Origin: Patescibacteria group bacterium
Lineage (GTDB): Bacteria > Patescibacteriota > WWE3 > UBA101185 > UBA10185
Assembly (NCBI GenBank): GCA_026004595.1
Contig: BPJL01000003.1
Location: 1-34,983 of the forward strand
Length of the DNA: 34,983 nt
Direction: 5' to 3'
The position numbers and the translations under genes are program-made. The notes under the pieces were generated by a model. It searched no databases. It had not been told where the DNA came from and saw nothing but the letters and a program-made list of their open reading frames with translations. How positions within the stretch are numbered: the first letter of the stretch is position 1; each line of letters starts with the position of its first letter. This document shows, one piece after another, positions 1 through 7,426 of the stretch.

Positions 1-3
1 TGA

Positions 4-9
4 TAAGAT
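4..9 (+). promoter_or_regulatory. -10 hexamer TAAGAT, leaderless geometry
   Basis: TAAGAT lies six bases upstream of the ATG at 16. Transcription would begin at or next to the start codon, matching the pattern of many other genes here. No -35 can be judged because the window begins at 1. Confidence 0.45.
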
Positions 10-15
10 TCTACT

Positions 16-588
16 ATGAAGAGCGCGTACGAATACCAGGAGCATACATTTAGCGAAAATAAGAATCAACCTTTTGAAATACCACCATCATTAGAAAAAG
101 ATACACTCACTCTAGTGCATGAAGGAGGTCATGCAACCTACGCACTTTCTATAGGTAGGAAAATTAAAGCATACAACATTGCAGGTAAAGTCGCATGGGT
201 CTCAAGACTATACCCAGAAAAATCCAATGTTGCTAATGCTAAACTTACCCATAATGAGGGTGTGGTATCCTATGAGACTGCTGGTATGACCCCTATACAA
301 ATACAAGAAAGTGCAGCAGCAGGAGCAGCAGGAGAACTGGTATATTTTGGGCATATTGAAAGTACAGCGGCTGAACAAGAAAATGACAGAAAAAAAGGGA
401 AATTTAATTCGATTTGGGAAATGCAGGCAGTAGCTGAAGGTTTAGCAGATAAATTTGAAGCAGGCGAAATGGCTAAAATCTACTGTTTTGTAATGCGGAG
501 ACTTGTCGCTAATCAAGGATTTGATGATATTAATGAGGCAATAGATCAAGGTATAAAACCTCTGGATTTTATTGAGAATATTTCGTAG
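16..588 (+). CDS. stand-alone M41 (FtsH)-like metallopeptidase domain protein
   Basis: A 190-residue protein that resembles only the zinc-peptidase domain of FtsH. The motif HEGGHA (His35, Glu36, His39) is an HExxH zinc site. A later segment (residues about 102-124: AAGAAGELVYFG, then EQEND) resembles the M41 stretch with the GEL/FG motif and the third metal ligand, here probably Asp124. There is no AAA+ module, no Walker motif, no membrane segment and no signal peptide, so it would be a soluble cytoplasmic protein. FtsH is normally above 600 residues with AAA and membrane parts. The start at 16 follows two in-frame stops (1-6) and a -10-like TAAGAT, so the gene is complete. The metallopeptidase fold is well supported. 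The substrate, and whether another ATPase assists it, are unknown. Confidence 0.7.
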   Translation: MKSAYEYQEHTFSENKNQPFEIPPSLEKDTLTLVHEGGHATYALSIGRKIKAYNIAGKVAWVSRLYPEKSNVANAKLTHNEGVVSYETAGMTPIQIQESAAAGAAGELVYFGHIESTAAEQENDRKKGKFNSIWEMQAVAEGLADKFEAGEMAKIYCFVMRRLVANQGFDDINEAIDQGIKPLDFIENIS

Positions 589-703
589 CTTTTTAATATA
601 CTATGCTATAACACAGGTTTCAGAGCAACAAAAGTTATAAACATCCTATACGATCGCCCACCAACGCAAGACCGCCTAAATCATAAGGTTCAACCCAAAA
701 TGA

Positions 704-709
704 TATACT
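704..709 (+). promoter_or_regulatory. -10 hexamer TATACT, leaderless geometry
   Basis: TATACT ends six bases before the ATG at 716. There is no Shine-Dalgarno sequence, so a leaderless transcript is expected. I see no convincing -35. Confidence 0.55.
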
Positions 710-715
710 CTCAAC

Positions 716-1252
716 ATGAAAAAATTTGCGATCGTACTTCTTATACTACTTTCTACTCTTATTGCAGGCTACTTATACCTCGCGCGAACATCAACTCAAC
801 CGTCAACCCAAAATGAGCCCACTAAAAATACAAACGGAAGTTCCTCTGAAACCCCAACTAAAAACTATGACTTCGATAAAATCGGAATATCCCTGTCCAT
901 TCCAGAAAATTTATATGTGATAAAGACACCCAACTACAACGTAGAAACCGACAAACTTGATTCATACAACTTCTACATACAAAACTACGGCTTTGAAGGA
1001 GGGCCGGCAACGGGCACTCTTCAGATCTACGGTCTGTACCAGTTTGACCTGCCTGAAACCACGCCCGAAGAACTTGAGAAGATAAAAGAAGATACCCAGA
1101 ATTACTTGTATGTAAAGGAATTTACGGCCGGGCCGCTTTCAGGATTAGAAACACAACAAAAGGGCGACAGACCCAATTTTGTCTATCTGCTTCTTCTTAA
1201 CGGCAGGGTGCTAAGAGTTTCGGTTCCGAACCTACAGAAACAAATAGGCTGA
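716..1252 (+). CDS. membrane-anchored extracytoplasmic protein, N-terminal part (frameshifted)
   Basis: This frame gives 178 residues. Residues about 4-23 form one hydrophobic segment (signal anchor), followed by a Ser/Thr/Pro/Asn-rich linker (about 24-48) and a beta-rich domain (YDFDKIGISLSIPENLYV onward). The domain continues in the +1 reading register: after 1201 the other frame reads SEPTETNRLIAEKILKSLK and runs on to 1755. The stop at 1250-1252 is therefore probably the product of a one-base loss between about 1215 and 1235, and the intact protein would be about 345 residues. The fold resembles PsbP-like/lipoprotein beta domains of bacterial surface proteins, but I cannot name a family. 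Likely location is outside the membrane, tethered by its N terminus. It is preceded by a leaderless-type promoter. Confidence 0.6.
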   Translation: MKKFAIVLLILLSTLIAGYLYLARTSTQPSTQNEPTKNTNGSSSETPTKNYDFDKIGISLSIPENLYVIKTPNYNVETDKLDSYNFYIQNYGFEGGPATGTLQIYGLYQFDLPETTPEELEKIKEDTQNYLYVKEFTAGPLSGLETQQKGDRPNFVYLLLLNGRVLRVSVPNLQKQIG

Positions 1253-1314
1253 TTGCAGAAAAAATACTCAAAAGCTTAAAGCTTAAAAACATTTCCGGCG
1301 ATGTAACCGAAAGC

Positions 1315-1755
1315 ATGGATTTTATTTACAGCATTGACAGTTCTTACAAATTCGTTGCCCCGAAAGGATGGACGGTAAACAAAGACTCCATAAGTACATC
1401 AGCACTTAGCCCCGATTACAGGCTTTCCGAGGGATATCCAGTTCTTGAATCGGGTGCAGAAATATCAGTTTTAACGAAAACGCTTAACAAAGGCCTTTTG
1501 GGAATGACCATAAACGAGATTGTCGCCTCAAACCCAATAACGGCAAATATTCCAAATAAAGTTAGCACGACAGTAGCAGGGATTAATGCCATTAGATACG
1601 AATTAAGCTATGAAGGTGTAGATGCTGTAATGACTGAATTCATAAAGGATGGGGTGAGATATACAATTAGATTAAGGTATTCAGACGAATGGTCTAAAAA
1701 TATGTATATGGAAAATTATGAAACGGTTTTGGCAACTTTTGCTTTTGTTGATTAG
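1315..1755 (+). CDS. C-terminal domain of the same anchored protein (open from 1201)
   Basis: The ATG at 1315 is internal. The frame is open back to a stop at 1198-1200 and reads straight on from the protein beginning at 716 once one base is restored. The segment contains a second beta-type domain (SSYKFVAPKGWTVNKDS onward) whose opening resembles the first domain, so the intact protein may hold two related domains. No ribosome binding site or promoter-like hexamer precedes 1315, which argues against independent expression. The function is unrecognised. I see no active-site motif. Confidence 0.5.
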   Translation: MDFIYSIDSSYKFVAPKGWTVNKDSISTSALSPDYRLSEGYPVLESGAEISVLTKTLNKGLLGMTINEIVASNPITANIPNKVSTTVAGINAIRYELSYEGVDAVMTEFIKDGVRYTIRLRYSDEWSKNMYMENYETVLATFAFVD

Positions 1756-1824
1756 GGATCCTAGTACTCCTGTACAGAAAACATACCGGGTTTAAGACAG
1801 TAGAAGTCCCAATTGTGATCCTTG

Positions 1825-3087
1825 TTACATCGGCTTTTGCGGGTACCATACAGCGTTGAATTGAGTGTAGAAAGAGTAAACTATCAATAAAAGGAGCAGG
1901 ATTTTCCAGACTCTCTTCATACCTACCATCTTTTCGTAAATTAGCAAAATAAGAACTGGGACCCATTCCGTGAAAAACCCATATCCAAATCTATCCGCTC
2001 CATACCAACACCACCACATAGAATACATAATGAGAGTGGCTATAAAAGCGGTGCCGAGGTACTGTAAGACATGGTCGGCGTAATCCTTACCCTTTTTCTT
2101 ATATAGAAACACCAAACAGTAATAGCTCATTACCAGAGGCGGAGTAATAAATAGAAAACTTCTCGCTGGGCTAACCATATAACCAATAAGACCTTCCCAT
2201 ATGGGAGTTGTAAAATGGGTATCATCACGCGCTACATACTCATTCACAAATGGCGAGCCGAACATAAGATAGTTATATAACATATAGATAATTGCAAATG
2301 GGACTGCCCCCAGAATAAACTGAATAAAGACTCGTCTATATTTCACAAGTACAAAAATTGCAACAGCTGCAACATAAAAAATATTAGTAGGTCTTGATAG
2401 GAAAGACAATCCGCAAAGCACCCCCAACCATTTGAAAAGATTATCCTTATCGTTCAAGTGCAACATAACTAGAAGAATCAAGCTATTAAACAAAAGGGCT
2501 GGTACATGCTGCCACAGGCCTCTGCTAGAAATTGAGTAAACATTGGTACAAAAAGCAAAAAAGAAAATTGTTAAGTAAAACCAAAAGCTAATCTTTAGCT
2601 TTTTAAGAAGAGATAAGCGCCTTAGTATTAAATAAAATATTCCCACAGACAAAGCAGTGTAAAATGATGCTGATATTCTGCCTAATATTAACACCCCAAG
2701 AGTTCGTTGGATTGTATCCAGATTTGGTATCTTGCCAAATGATAAAGGTATAAAGTACACGGGCACTGCAATGAGACTTGACATGATAGGATAAGCAGGA
2801 AGGTACCTTCCATTTTTTAGAACCACAGAGTGGGGGATATCCCGCCTTTCTATTACCCTCATCGCCGTCATAGTCTGTTCTCCAAAATATAGTCGTTTAT
2901 TTTTAATTATTTCGTAAGGCAAAAAAGTATTGGCTGTTATATCGTAGGATGTGAGAAGTCGTCTGTAAGTTCTTGTCTCCAAATTCTTCCTATAATCTCT
3001 CGGGGTATTTACTAAATAGAAAAAAAAGGTTGCGACAATAATAAACCCAAATACTTTTACAGGCGAGTGGTTTTGTTTATATACCAT
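1825..3087 (-). CDS. polytopic membrane protein, GT-C glycosyltransferase-like (paralog of 5883-7262)
   Basis: A 420-residue protein with about ten hydrophobic segments and a first extracytoplasmic loop starting near residue 30. It aligns by eye along nearly its whole length with the protein at 5883-7262. Shared blocks include YRRLL/HRRLI, GRISASFYTALSV, YSISSRGLWQH, LCRPT/LSRPT and the Trp-rich WWCWYGADRFGYGFFTEW near the C terminus. The topology (many helices, charged first loop) fits lipid-linked-sugar mannosyltransferases and similar GT-C enzymes, but I see no diagnostic catalytic motif. It stops about 35 residues earlier than its paralog and lacks the Cys-containing tail (CETFHFWSFEC). 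A TATAAA-like hexamer lies about five bases before the ATG. It is divergent from the permease at 3185. Confidence 0.65.
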   Translation of the reverse strand: MVYKQNHSPVKVFGFIIVATFFFYLVNTPRDYRKNLETRTYRRLLTSYDITANTFLPYEIIKNKRLYFGEQTMTAMRVIERRDIPHSVVLKNGRYLPAYPIMSSLIAVPVYFIPLSFGKIPNLDTIQRTLGVLILGRISASFYTALSVGIFYLILRRLSLLKKLKISFWFYLTIFFFAFCTNVYSISSRGLWQHVPALLFNSLILLVMLHLNDKDNLFKWLGVLCGLSFLSRPTNIFYVAAVAIFVLVKYRRVFIQFILGAVPFAIIYMLYNYLMFGSPFVNEYVARDDTHFTTPIWEGLIGYMVSPARSFLFITPPLVMSYYCLVFLYKKKGKDYADHVLQYLGTAFIATLIMYSMWWCWYGADRFGYGFFTEWVPVLILLIYEKMVGMKRVWKILLLLLIVYSFYTQFNAVWYPQKPM

Positions 3088-3172
3088 AAAACTTTATATT
3101 AAAGAATAATAGGGTAAGTATAGTACAAATATTTTTCTTTAGACATTAAAATACTGTCCAATGCAAAAATGC

Positions 3173-3178
3173 TAAACT
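3173..3178 (+). promoter_or_regulatory. -10 hexamer TAAACT, leaderless geometry
   Basis: TAAACT ends six bases before the GTG at 3185, supporting that GTG as the start of a leaderless message. Confidence 0.5.
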
Positions 3179-3184
3179 AATAAC

Positions 3185-4366
3185 GTGCAAATAGTAGAAA
3201 CAATAAAAACGGCATTCGGCGCCCTCCAAAAAAACAAAGTCAGAAGCTTTTTGACAATGCTCGGTGTCATAATAGGCGTTTTTGCCGTAGCTACGTTGAT
3301 TTCCATAGTTCGAGGCTTCCAAAACTATGTTACTCAAGAATTTAACGCTCTTGGATCTAATCTTCTATTTGTAATGCCTGGAAAAATAGACTTTAGGGGC
3401 GATCCTTCAAGAAACTTTACCGGCAATAAGCTTAAATATCGCCATGTTGAAAGGGTAAAAACCGACTTGGGAGATAAATTAACAGCTATAACTCCCTGGT
3501 ACGAACTCTCTAAAAGATTCACATACAAGACTAAAAGCTTTTACGGCGCTGTTGGCGGAATAAATGAGCAAGTTCTGGAACTGTTTAATCTAAAATTACA
3601 ATCAGGACGCTTCTTCTCCCGTTCGGACATAGAAGCAAGGGCTTATGTCACCGTCATAGGAGCAGAAGTCCAAAAACAGCTTTTCAATTCTAAAAATGCA
3701 GTGGGGGAGAAGATAAAAATAGATAACGTAACCTACACGGTTGTAGGGGTGCTTGAATCCAAAAGTCCAAACTACGACAATTTTGCATACATTCCCTATA
3801 CAACCATAGAAACCGAATTCAATATGAAAAATATCGGTTCAATAGTGATAAAAGCTCGAAACGAAGCCAATATTAACACAATAAAAGAGGAAATAAGATA
3901 TTCCTTGTTAAAAGAATTGAAAGACGAAGACTTTACAGTTTCTACCCAAGAAGATCTCCTCACACGTATAAATGACATACTTAAAATTATTGAAACAGGA
4001 CTTGCCGCGATAGCCGCAATCTCTCTGCTTGTAGGCGGGATAGGAATAATGAATATAATGCTTGTTTCTGTGACTGAACGAACCCGCGAAATTGGCTTGA
4101 TTAAGGCTTTGGGGGCTACTAGCAAGGATATAGCTTTTCAATTTCTTACAGAGTCAATTTTCATCAGCGTGACTGGGGGTTTTGTAGGCATAGCCCTTGC
4201 CCTATTAGCAACCTTATTGGCTAGAACTTGGCTCCCCGCAGAGATTCCGTTGTGGGCGGCACTAATATCACTCGGTTTTTCACTTTTGGTCGGTGTTGGA
4301 TTTGGAACATATCCCGCAATTAAAGCCGGGCAAAAAGATCCTGTTGTCGCATTAAGATATGAATAA
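3185..4366 (+). CDS. MacB/FtsX-type ABC transporter permease
   Basis: A 393-residue permease of the MacB/LolC type. A first transmembrane helix (about residues 20-45, after ALQKNKVRSFLTMLGVIIGV) is followed by a large extracytoplasmic MacB-like periplasmic core domain (about 46-265). Three C-terminal helices form the FtsX domain, with the typical TERTREIGLIKALGATSKDI stretch after the second helix and a closing PAIKAGQKDPVVALRYE. Such permeases pair with an ATP-binding subunit to move or extract lipids, peptides or drugs. No ATPase gene adjoins it here, so the partner must be encoded elsewhere. The start is GTG, fixed by the -10 hexamer six bases upstream and by the usual N-terminal motif. 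Confidence 0.88.
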   Translation: MQIVETIKTAFGALQKNKVRSFLTMLGVIIGVFAVATLISIVRGFQNYVTQEFNALGSNLLFVMPGKIDFRGDPSRNFTGNKLKYRHVERVKTDLGDKLTAITPWYELSKRFTYKTKSFYGAVGGINEQVLELFNLKLQSGRFFSRSDIEARAYVTVIGAEVQKQLFNSKNAVGEKIKIDNVTYTVVGVLESKSPNYDNFAYIPYTTIETEFNMKNIGSIVIKARNEANINTIKEEIRYSLLKELKDEDFTVSTQEDLLTRINDILKIIETGLAAIAAISLLVGGIGIMNIMLVSVTERTREIGLIKALGATSKDIAFQFLTESIFISVTGGFVGIALALLATLLARTWLPAEIPLWAALISLGFSLLVGVGFGTYPAIKAGQKDPVVALRYE

Positions 4367-4668
4367 AATAAATCTCACAAATAATCCAGGCTTTGCAAAA
4401 ATGGAAAGTTAGCAGTTTTCGATTCTGATACTCCATAAGGAATACACGCGAAGACCAGAAGTATAGAGACAGTTGAAAAAAATATACCAATTAAGAAGTC
4501 ACGAGAAAAATAAATCTTTCATAATTCTTGTAAGCAACTTAGACAGATAGCATCAATTGTCGCTTAAATTAATTTCGAAACTGAGAGAGTAGCTAAAAGG
4601 TTTGACTAGAAAAACTAATTATTGTGTTACAAACAAAAAACTTCCCGCATCTTATTCGGAACGGTAAT

Positions 4669-4803
4669 ATGTTTGTGTTTAGAATCACCACGGACAAAAA
4701 TATAAAAATAATAAAAGTTATCGGAACCAATCCTAAGCACCTTAGTTAACAAGTCTGGTGAACCTCCAGCAACTACAATGGAAGAAGCCGAAAAATACTT
4801 CTG
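4669..4803 (+). pseudogene. possible remnant of a small gene, one frameshift
   Basis: From the ATG at 4669 one frame reads MFVFRITTDKNIKIIKVIGT then NPKHLS before a TAA at 4747. The neighbouring frame continues plausibly as VNKSGEPPATTMEEAEKYF to a TGA at about 4801-4803. Joined, they give a hydrophilic protein of roughly 44 residues. I do not recognise it, and it may be chance. A frameshift across the junction would fit the indel pattern seen in four other genes. Confidence 0.25.
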
Positions 4804-4930
4804 AACACATCAATTTCTACATTTTCTCCTGTAGGGCAGAAAGCCCCAATCTGCCCTTCTAGATTGTTCTGATAATAATATAAATATAAGTTCAGGCGCT
4901 GTAAAATTATCTCAAAACCTACATTCCAGT

Positions 4931-4936
4931 TATAAT
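4931..4936 (+). promoter_or_regulatory. -10 hexamer TATAAT, leaderless geometry
   Basis: A perfect TATAAT ends six bases before the ATG at 4943. There is no Shine-Dalgarno sequence. Confidence 0.6.
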
Positions 4937-4942
4937 AGAATC

Positions 4943-5629
4943 ATGAAAAAATCGCTAAATATCATTGTAGCCTCGGCCATAATCATACTTATCGCATACG
5001 GCGTTTACTTTAACATACAACAGCAAAGAAGCATTGACCGGTCAAAGCTTCCCTTAAAAGTAGAAAACAGCATCGGTTTTCAAAGATGGATAACAAATCT
5101 TAAAAACAATGACTTTGTAATTGAAGCGGATGAATTTACTCTGAAAGAAGAAAATGAAATTTACAACACTAAATGGATAACCGTTAATTCTATAGATGAG
5201 GAAGGCATGAAAGAAAAATATGATAAAACAATTGAATCAATGAAAGGTGTAAAAAAAGTTGTATTTTCACCGAGCGGGAGAGAATTTATAGACTACCGCA
5301 ATGAATACCGCGATGGATATCAACCCAACGAGGCACATTTTTATGGTCTAAAAGAGGACAAAGTGATTGACGCGAGAATTTTGGATTGCTCCGCGCGCGC
5401 AAACTGCGTCTTTGACCGAGCTTACTTTTTGGATAACGATCTTTTTGTCATATCCGAATTCTCAAGAAATATAGATAAAAAGGATGAAATGGCGCCGGCT
5501 TGCGGAATAGACGAACCATGCGAATATACAATAAAAATTCACGTCATTGATTTAATAAACAACAAGAGATTAGTATACGAGTCAAAACCATTTACAGCCG
5601 TATTGTCAGAGATTGTTCATGAGTTGTAG
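4943..5629 (+). CDS. membrane-anchored protein of unknown function
   Basis: A 228-residue protein with one N-terminal hydrophobic helix (about residues 6-24) after two lysines, consistent with a signal anchor that places the rest outside the membrane. The body is hydrophilic and beta-rich, with two Cys pairs (CSARANC near 150 and CGIDEPC near 190) that could form disulfides. I recognise no enzyme motif. Its architecture resembles the anchored proteins at 716 and 17080 (one helix plus an extracytoplasmic domain), though I see no sequence similarity. A perfect -10 six bases upstream fixes the start. It is followed closely by tRNA-Pro. Confidence 0.65.
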   Translation: MKKSLNIIVASAIIILIAYGVYFNIQQQRSIDRSKLPLKVENSIGFQRWITNLKNNDFVIEADEFTLKEENEIYNTKWITVNSIDEEGMKEKYDKTIESMKGVKKVVFSPSGREFIDYRNEYRDGYQPNEAHFYGLKEDKVIDARILDCSARANCVFDRAYFLDNDLFVISEFSRNIDKKDEMAPACGIDEPCEYTIKIHVIDLINNKRLVYESKPFTAVLSEIVHEL

Positions 5630-5684
5630 GGTAGGGTAGGGAAGTGTAATATTGCCTTGTTATTGCGGGGTTTTTACTCGTTTT

Positions 5685-5761
5685 CGGGGTGTAGCTCAGT
5701 TGGCTAGAGTGCACGGTTTGGGACCGTGAGGTCGCAGGTTCGAGTCCTGTCACCCCGACCA
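5685..5761 (+). tRNA. tRNA-Pro (anticodon UGG), CCA encoded
   Basis: The acceptor stem pairs CGGGGTG (5685-5691) with CACCCCG (5751-5757). Discriminator A and an encoded CCA follow. The anticodon arm is CACGG-TTTGGGA-CCGTG, giving UGG. The D-arm (GCTC...GAGT) and T-arm with GTTCGAGTC are normal. A possible -10, TAATAT at 5647-5652, lies upstream. Confidence 0.96.
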
Positions 5762-5779
5762 TGTTCAGATAGAACACAA

Positions 5780-5863
5780 CAGTGGTTTGACCTTGGTTTA
5801 ATTTCGATAAATTTACAGATAATAGATACTTTTAGTTCGGACCAAGAAGGTTTAACACCACTG
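5780..5863. repeat. imperfect inverted repeat around a 43-base AT-rich spacer
   Basis: The left arm (5780-5797, CAGTGGTTTGACCTTGGT) and right arm (5841-5863) are near reverse complements. The outer seven (CAGTGGT/ACCACTG) and inner six (CTTGGT/ACCAAG) bases match exactly, with bulges between. The element sits between tRNA-Pro and the promoter of the next gene. It has no T-run after it, so it is a poor intrinsic terminator. Confidence 0.5.
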
Positions 5864-5870
5864 CGTGGGG

Positions 5871-5876
5871 TATAAT
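5871..5876 (+). promoter_or_regulatory. -10 hexamer TATAAT, leaderless geometry
   Basis: A perfect TATAAT ends six bases before the GTG at 5883, supporting GTG as the start of a leaderless message. Confidence 0.6.
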
Positions 5877-5882
5877 TGTTGA

Positions 5883-7262
5883 GTGATACAAAATCCAAGT
5901 GTGTTTAAAAAAAAGTGGTTTCCTTTTTCTCTAGTCTTTTTTATATCTTTTCTACTTTATCTCGCTGATCTTCCAGATAACTATAGTAGAAGCTTGCAGA
6001 GGCATAACCACAGAAGATTGATTTCTACACAAGATGCGTTCCCGTCAACATTTATCCCCTACACACTACTAAAACAGGGGACATTTTCTTTAGAGGGCGC
6101 GAGGACTGCCTTTGAGCTCACACAAGACAGGATCAAAATACCTTTCTATGTTTCTGTAGTTGACGGCAAATATTATTCTAAGTACCCAGTGTTTATGGGT
6201 TTAATCTCTACACCCATATACACTCTCCCTATCGTTTTAAATAAAGTCCCAAATATTACATCCTATGATAACGTTCTGAAAATATTTGTGTTGGGGAGAA
6301 TCTCAGCTGCATTTTATTCTTCCTTATCAGTAGCATTGTTTTACCTTATACTTACTAAACTAAGGGAATTTTATAAAAAAGAAAAACACGAAGAAGTTTG
6401 GATCATTCTTTTTACAGTATTTTACGCTTTTGGCACAACTACATACTCTATATCATCAAGGGCGTTGTGGCAACATACGGGGGCTCAGTTTTTAATTTCT
6501 ATCATTATTTTATTTATCCTGAATGGGCTTTCGAATACAAAATATATCAAATGGGTTGGTTTATTTACCGGTCTAGCAGTCCTATGCAGACCCACCACAG
6601 TAATTTTAGCGGCCGTGTTAACAATTTACGTTTTTCTCTACTATAGAAAAGAGTTTTTGAAGTTTTTAGTACTTGCAACACCCGCAGCAGTATTTTTATT
6701 CTCCTATAACCACATTGTATTTGGCGGCATATTAAGAGAGGGCTACCAGTCTGTCGGTGATACGAAATTTACAGGAAACATCCTAGATGGCATTGTTGGT
6801 TTATTGTTTACCCCCACTCATGGCGTTCTTTTTATTTCTCCTCCTTTATTACTATCTATTCATTCAATAATCAAAACTATACGATTAAAGCGGGTTACCC
6901 CAGGAAATAGTGTAGATAACTTCAATATTTTAAAAAGATTTCTAACGGTAATTTTACTTTTGCATATGGTTGTAGTATCTCTTTGGTGGTGCTGGTGGGG
7001 ACTCGACAGTTTTGGCTACAGGATGCTGACAGAGTATATACCAATTATCGGTCTCTTTTCGTATGAAACATTTAGATCTTTGGGTAAGTGGTTTAAGTAT
7101 ATAATCCTTTTACTAATCATCTTTTCTATTTATACAAACTTGAATTCAGTTGTTTCTTTCATATCTCGTTGCGAAACATTCCATTTTTGGTCTTTCGAAT
7201 GTATTTCGCCTCAGAAAGACACATTGATGTTAATACAATCAATATTTGTGCGGCGGGAATAA
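5883..7262 (+). CDS. polytopic membrane protein, GT-C glycosyltransferase-like (paralog of 1825-3087)
   Basis: A 459-residue protein with ten or more hydrophobic segments, paralogous to the gene at 1825-3087, which lies in opposite orientation about 3 kb away. Shared blocks are listed there. Here they read HRRLIST, GRISAAFYSSLSVALFYLIL, TYSISSRALWQH, LCRPTTVI and WWCWWGLDSFGYRMLTEYIP. The long helical bundle with a conserved first loop and Trp/Arg-rich loops fits a lipid-linked-sugar glycosyltransferase or related membrane enzyme. This is inference from topology, not from a catalytic motif. The C terminus ends in a Cys/aromatic tail absent from the paralog. The GTG start aligns with the paralog's start and with the upstream -10. 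Confidence 0.65.
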   Translation: MIQNPSVFKKKWFPFSLVFFISFLLYLADLPDNYSRSLQRHNHRRLISTQDAFPSTFIPYTLLKQGTFSLEGARTAFELTQDRIKIPFYVSVVDGKYYSKYPVFMGLISTPIYTLPIVLNKVPNITSYDNVLKIFVLGRISAAFYSSLSVALFYLILTKLREFYKKEKHEEVWIILFTVFYAFGTTTYSISSRALWQHTGAQFLISIIILFILNGLSNTKYIKWVGLFTGLAVLCRPTTVILAAVLTIYVFLYYRKEFLKFLVLATPAAVFLFSYNHIVFGGILREGYQSVGDTKFTGNILDGIVGLLFTPTHGVLFISPPLLLSIHSIIKTIRLKRVTPGNSVDNFNILKRFLTVILLLHMVVVSLWWCWWGLDSFGYRMLTEYIPIIGLFSYETFRSLGKWFKYIILLLIIFSIYTNLNSVVSFISRCETFHFWSFECISPQKDTLMLIQSIFVRRE

Positions 7263-7426
7263 ATTTTATTCTTAAGTGCAAGGATGGATAAACTTTCGAT
7301 AATTGACTTTATCTAAAAACTACAAACCATAATTATTGAAAGAGCGGGGATCTAGTGAGAGCAAGTAAATACGCACCTAACAATTTTTACTTGGACAAAC
7401 TGGTACAAATGAGTTTCGGTATTCTA

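Larger units (their letters stand above)
4367..4942. other. 576-base stretch without an intact gene
   Basis: The region is AT-rich with frequent stops in all frames and has no RNA gene or clear terminator that I can see. A short gene-like remnant lies at 4669-4803 (listed separately). The last 12 bases carry the promoter of the next gene. Confidence 0.5.

Noticed and set aside
1694-1966. 90-residue minus-strand frame overlapping two genes
   Set aside because: It covers the end of the anchored protein and the C terminus of the membrane protein in another frame, with no start signals.
5626-5639. GGGTAGGGTAGGG-like run as a G-quadruplex or telomere-type repeat
   Set aside because: Only three complete G-tracts in one small spot at the end of a gene. 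A fourth tract is missing.
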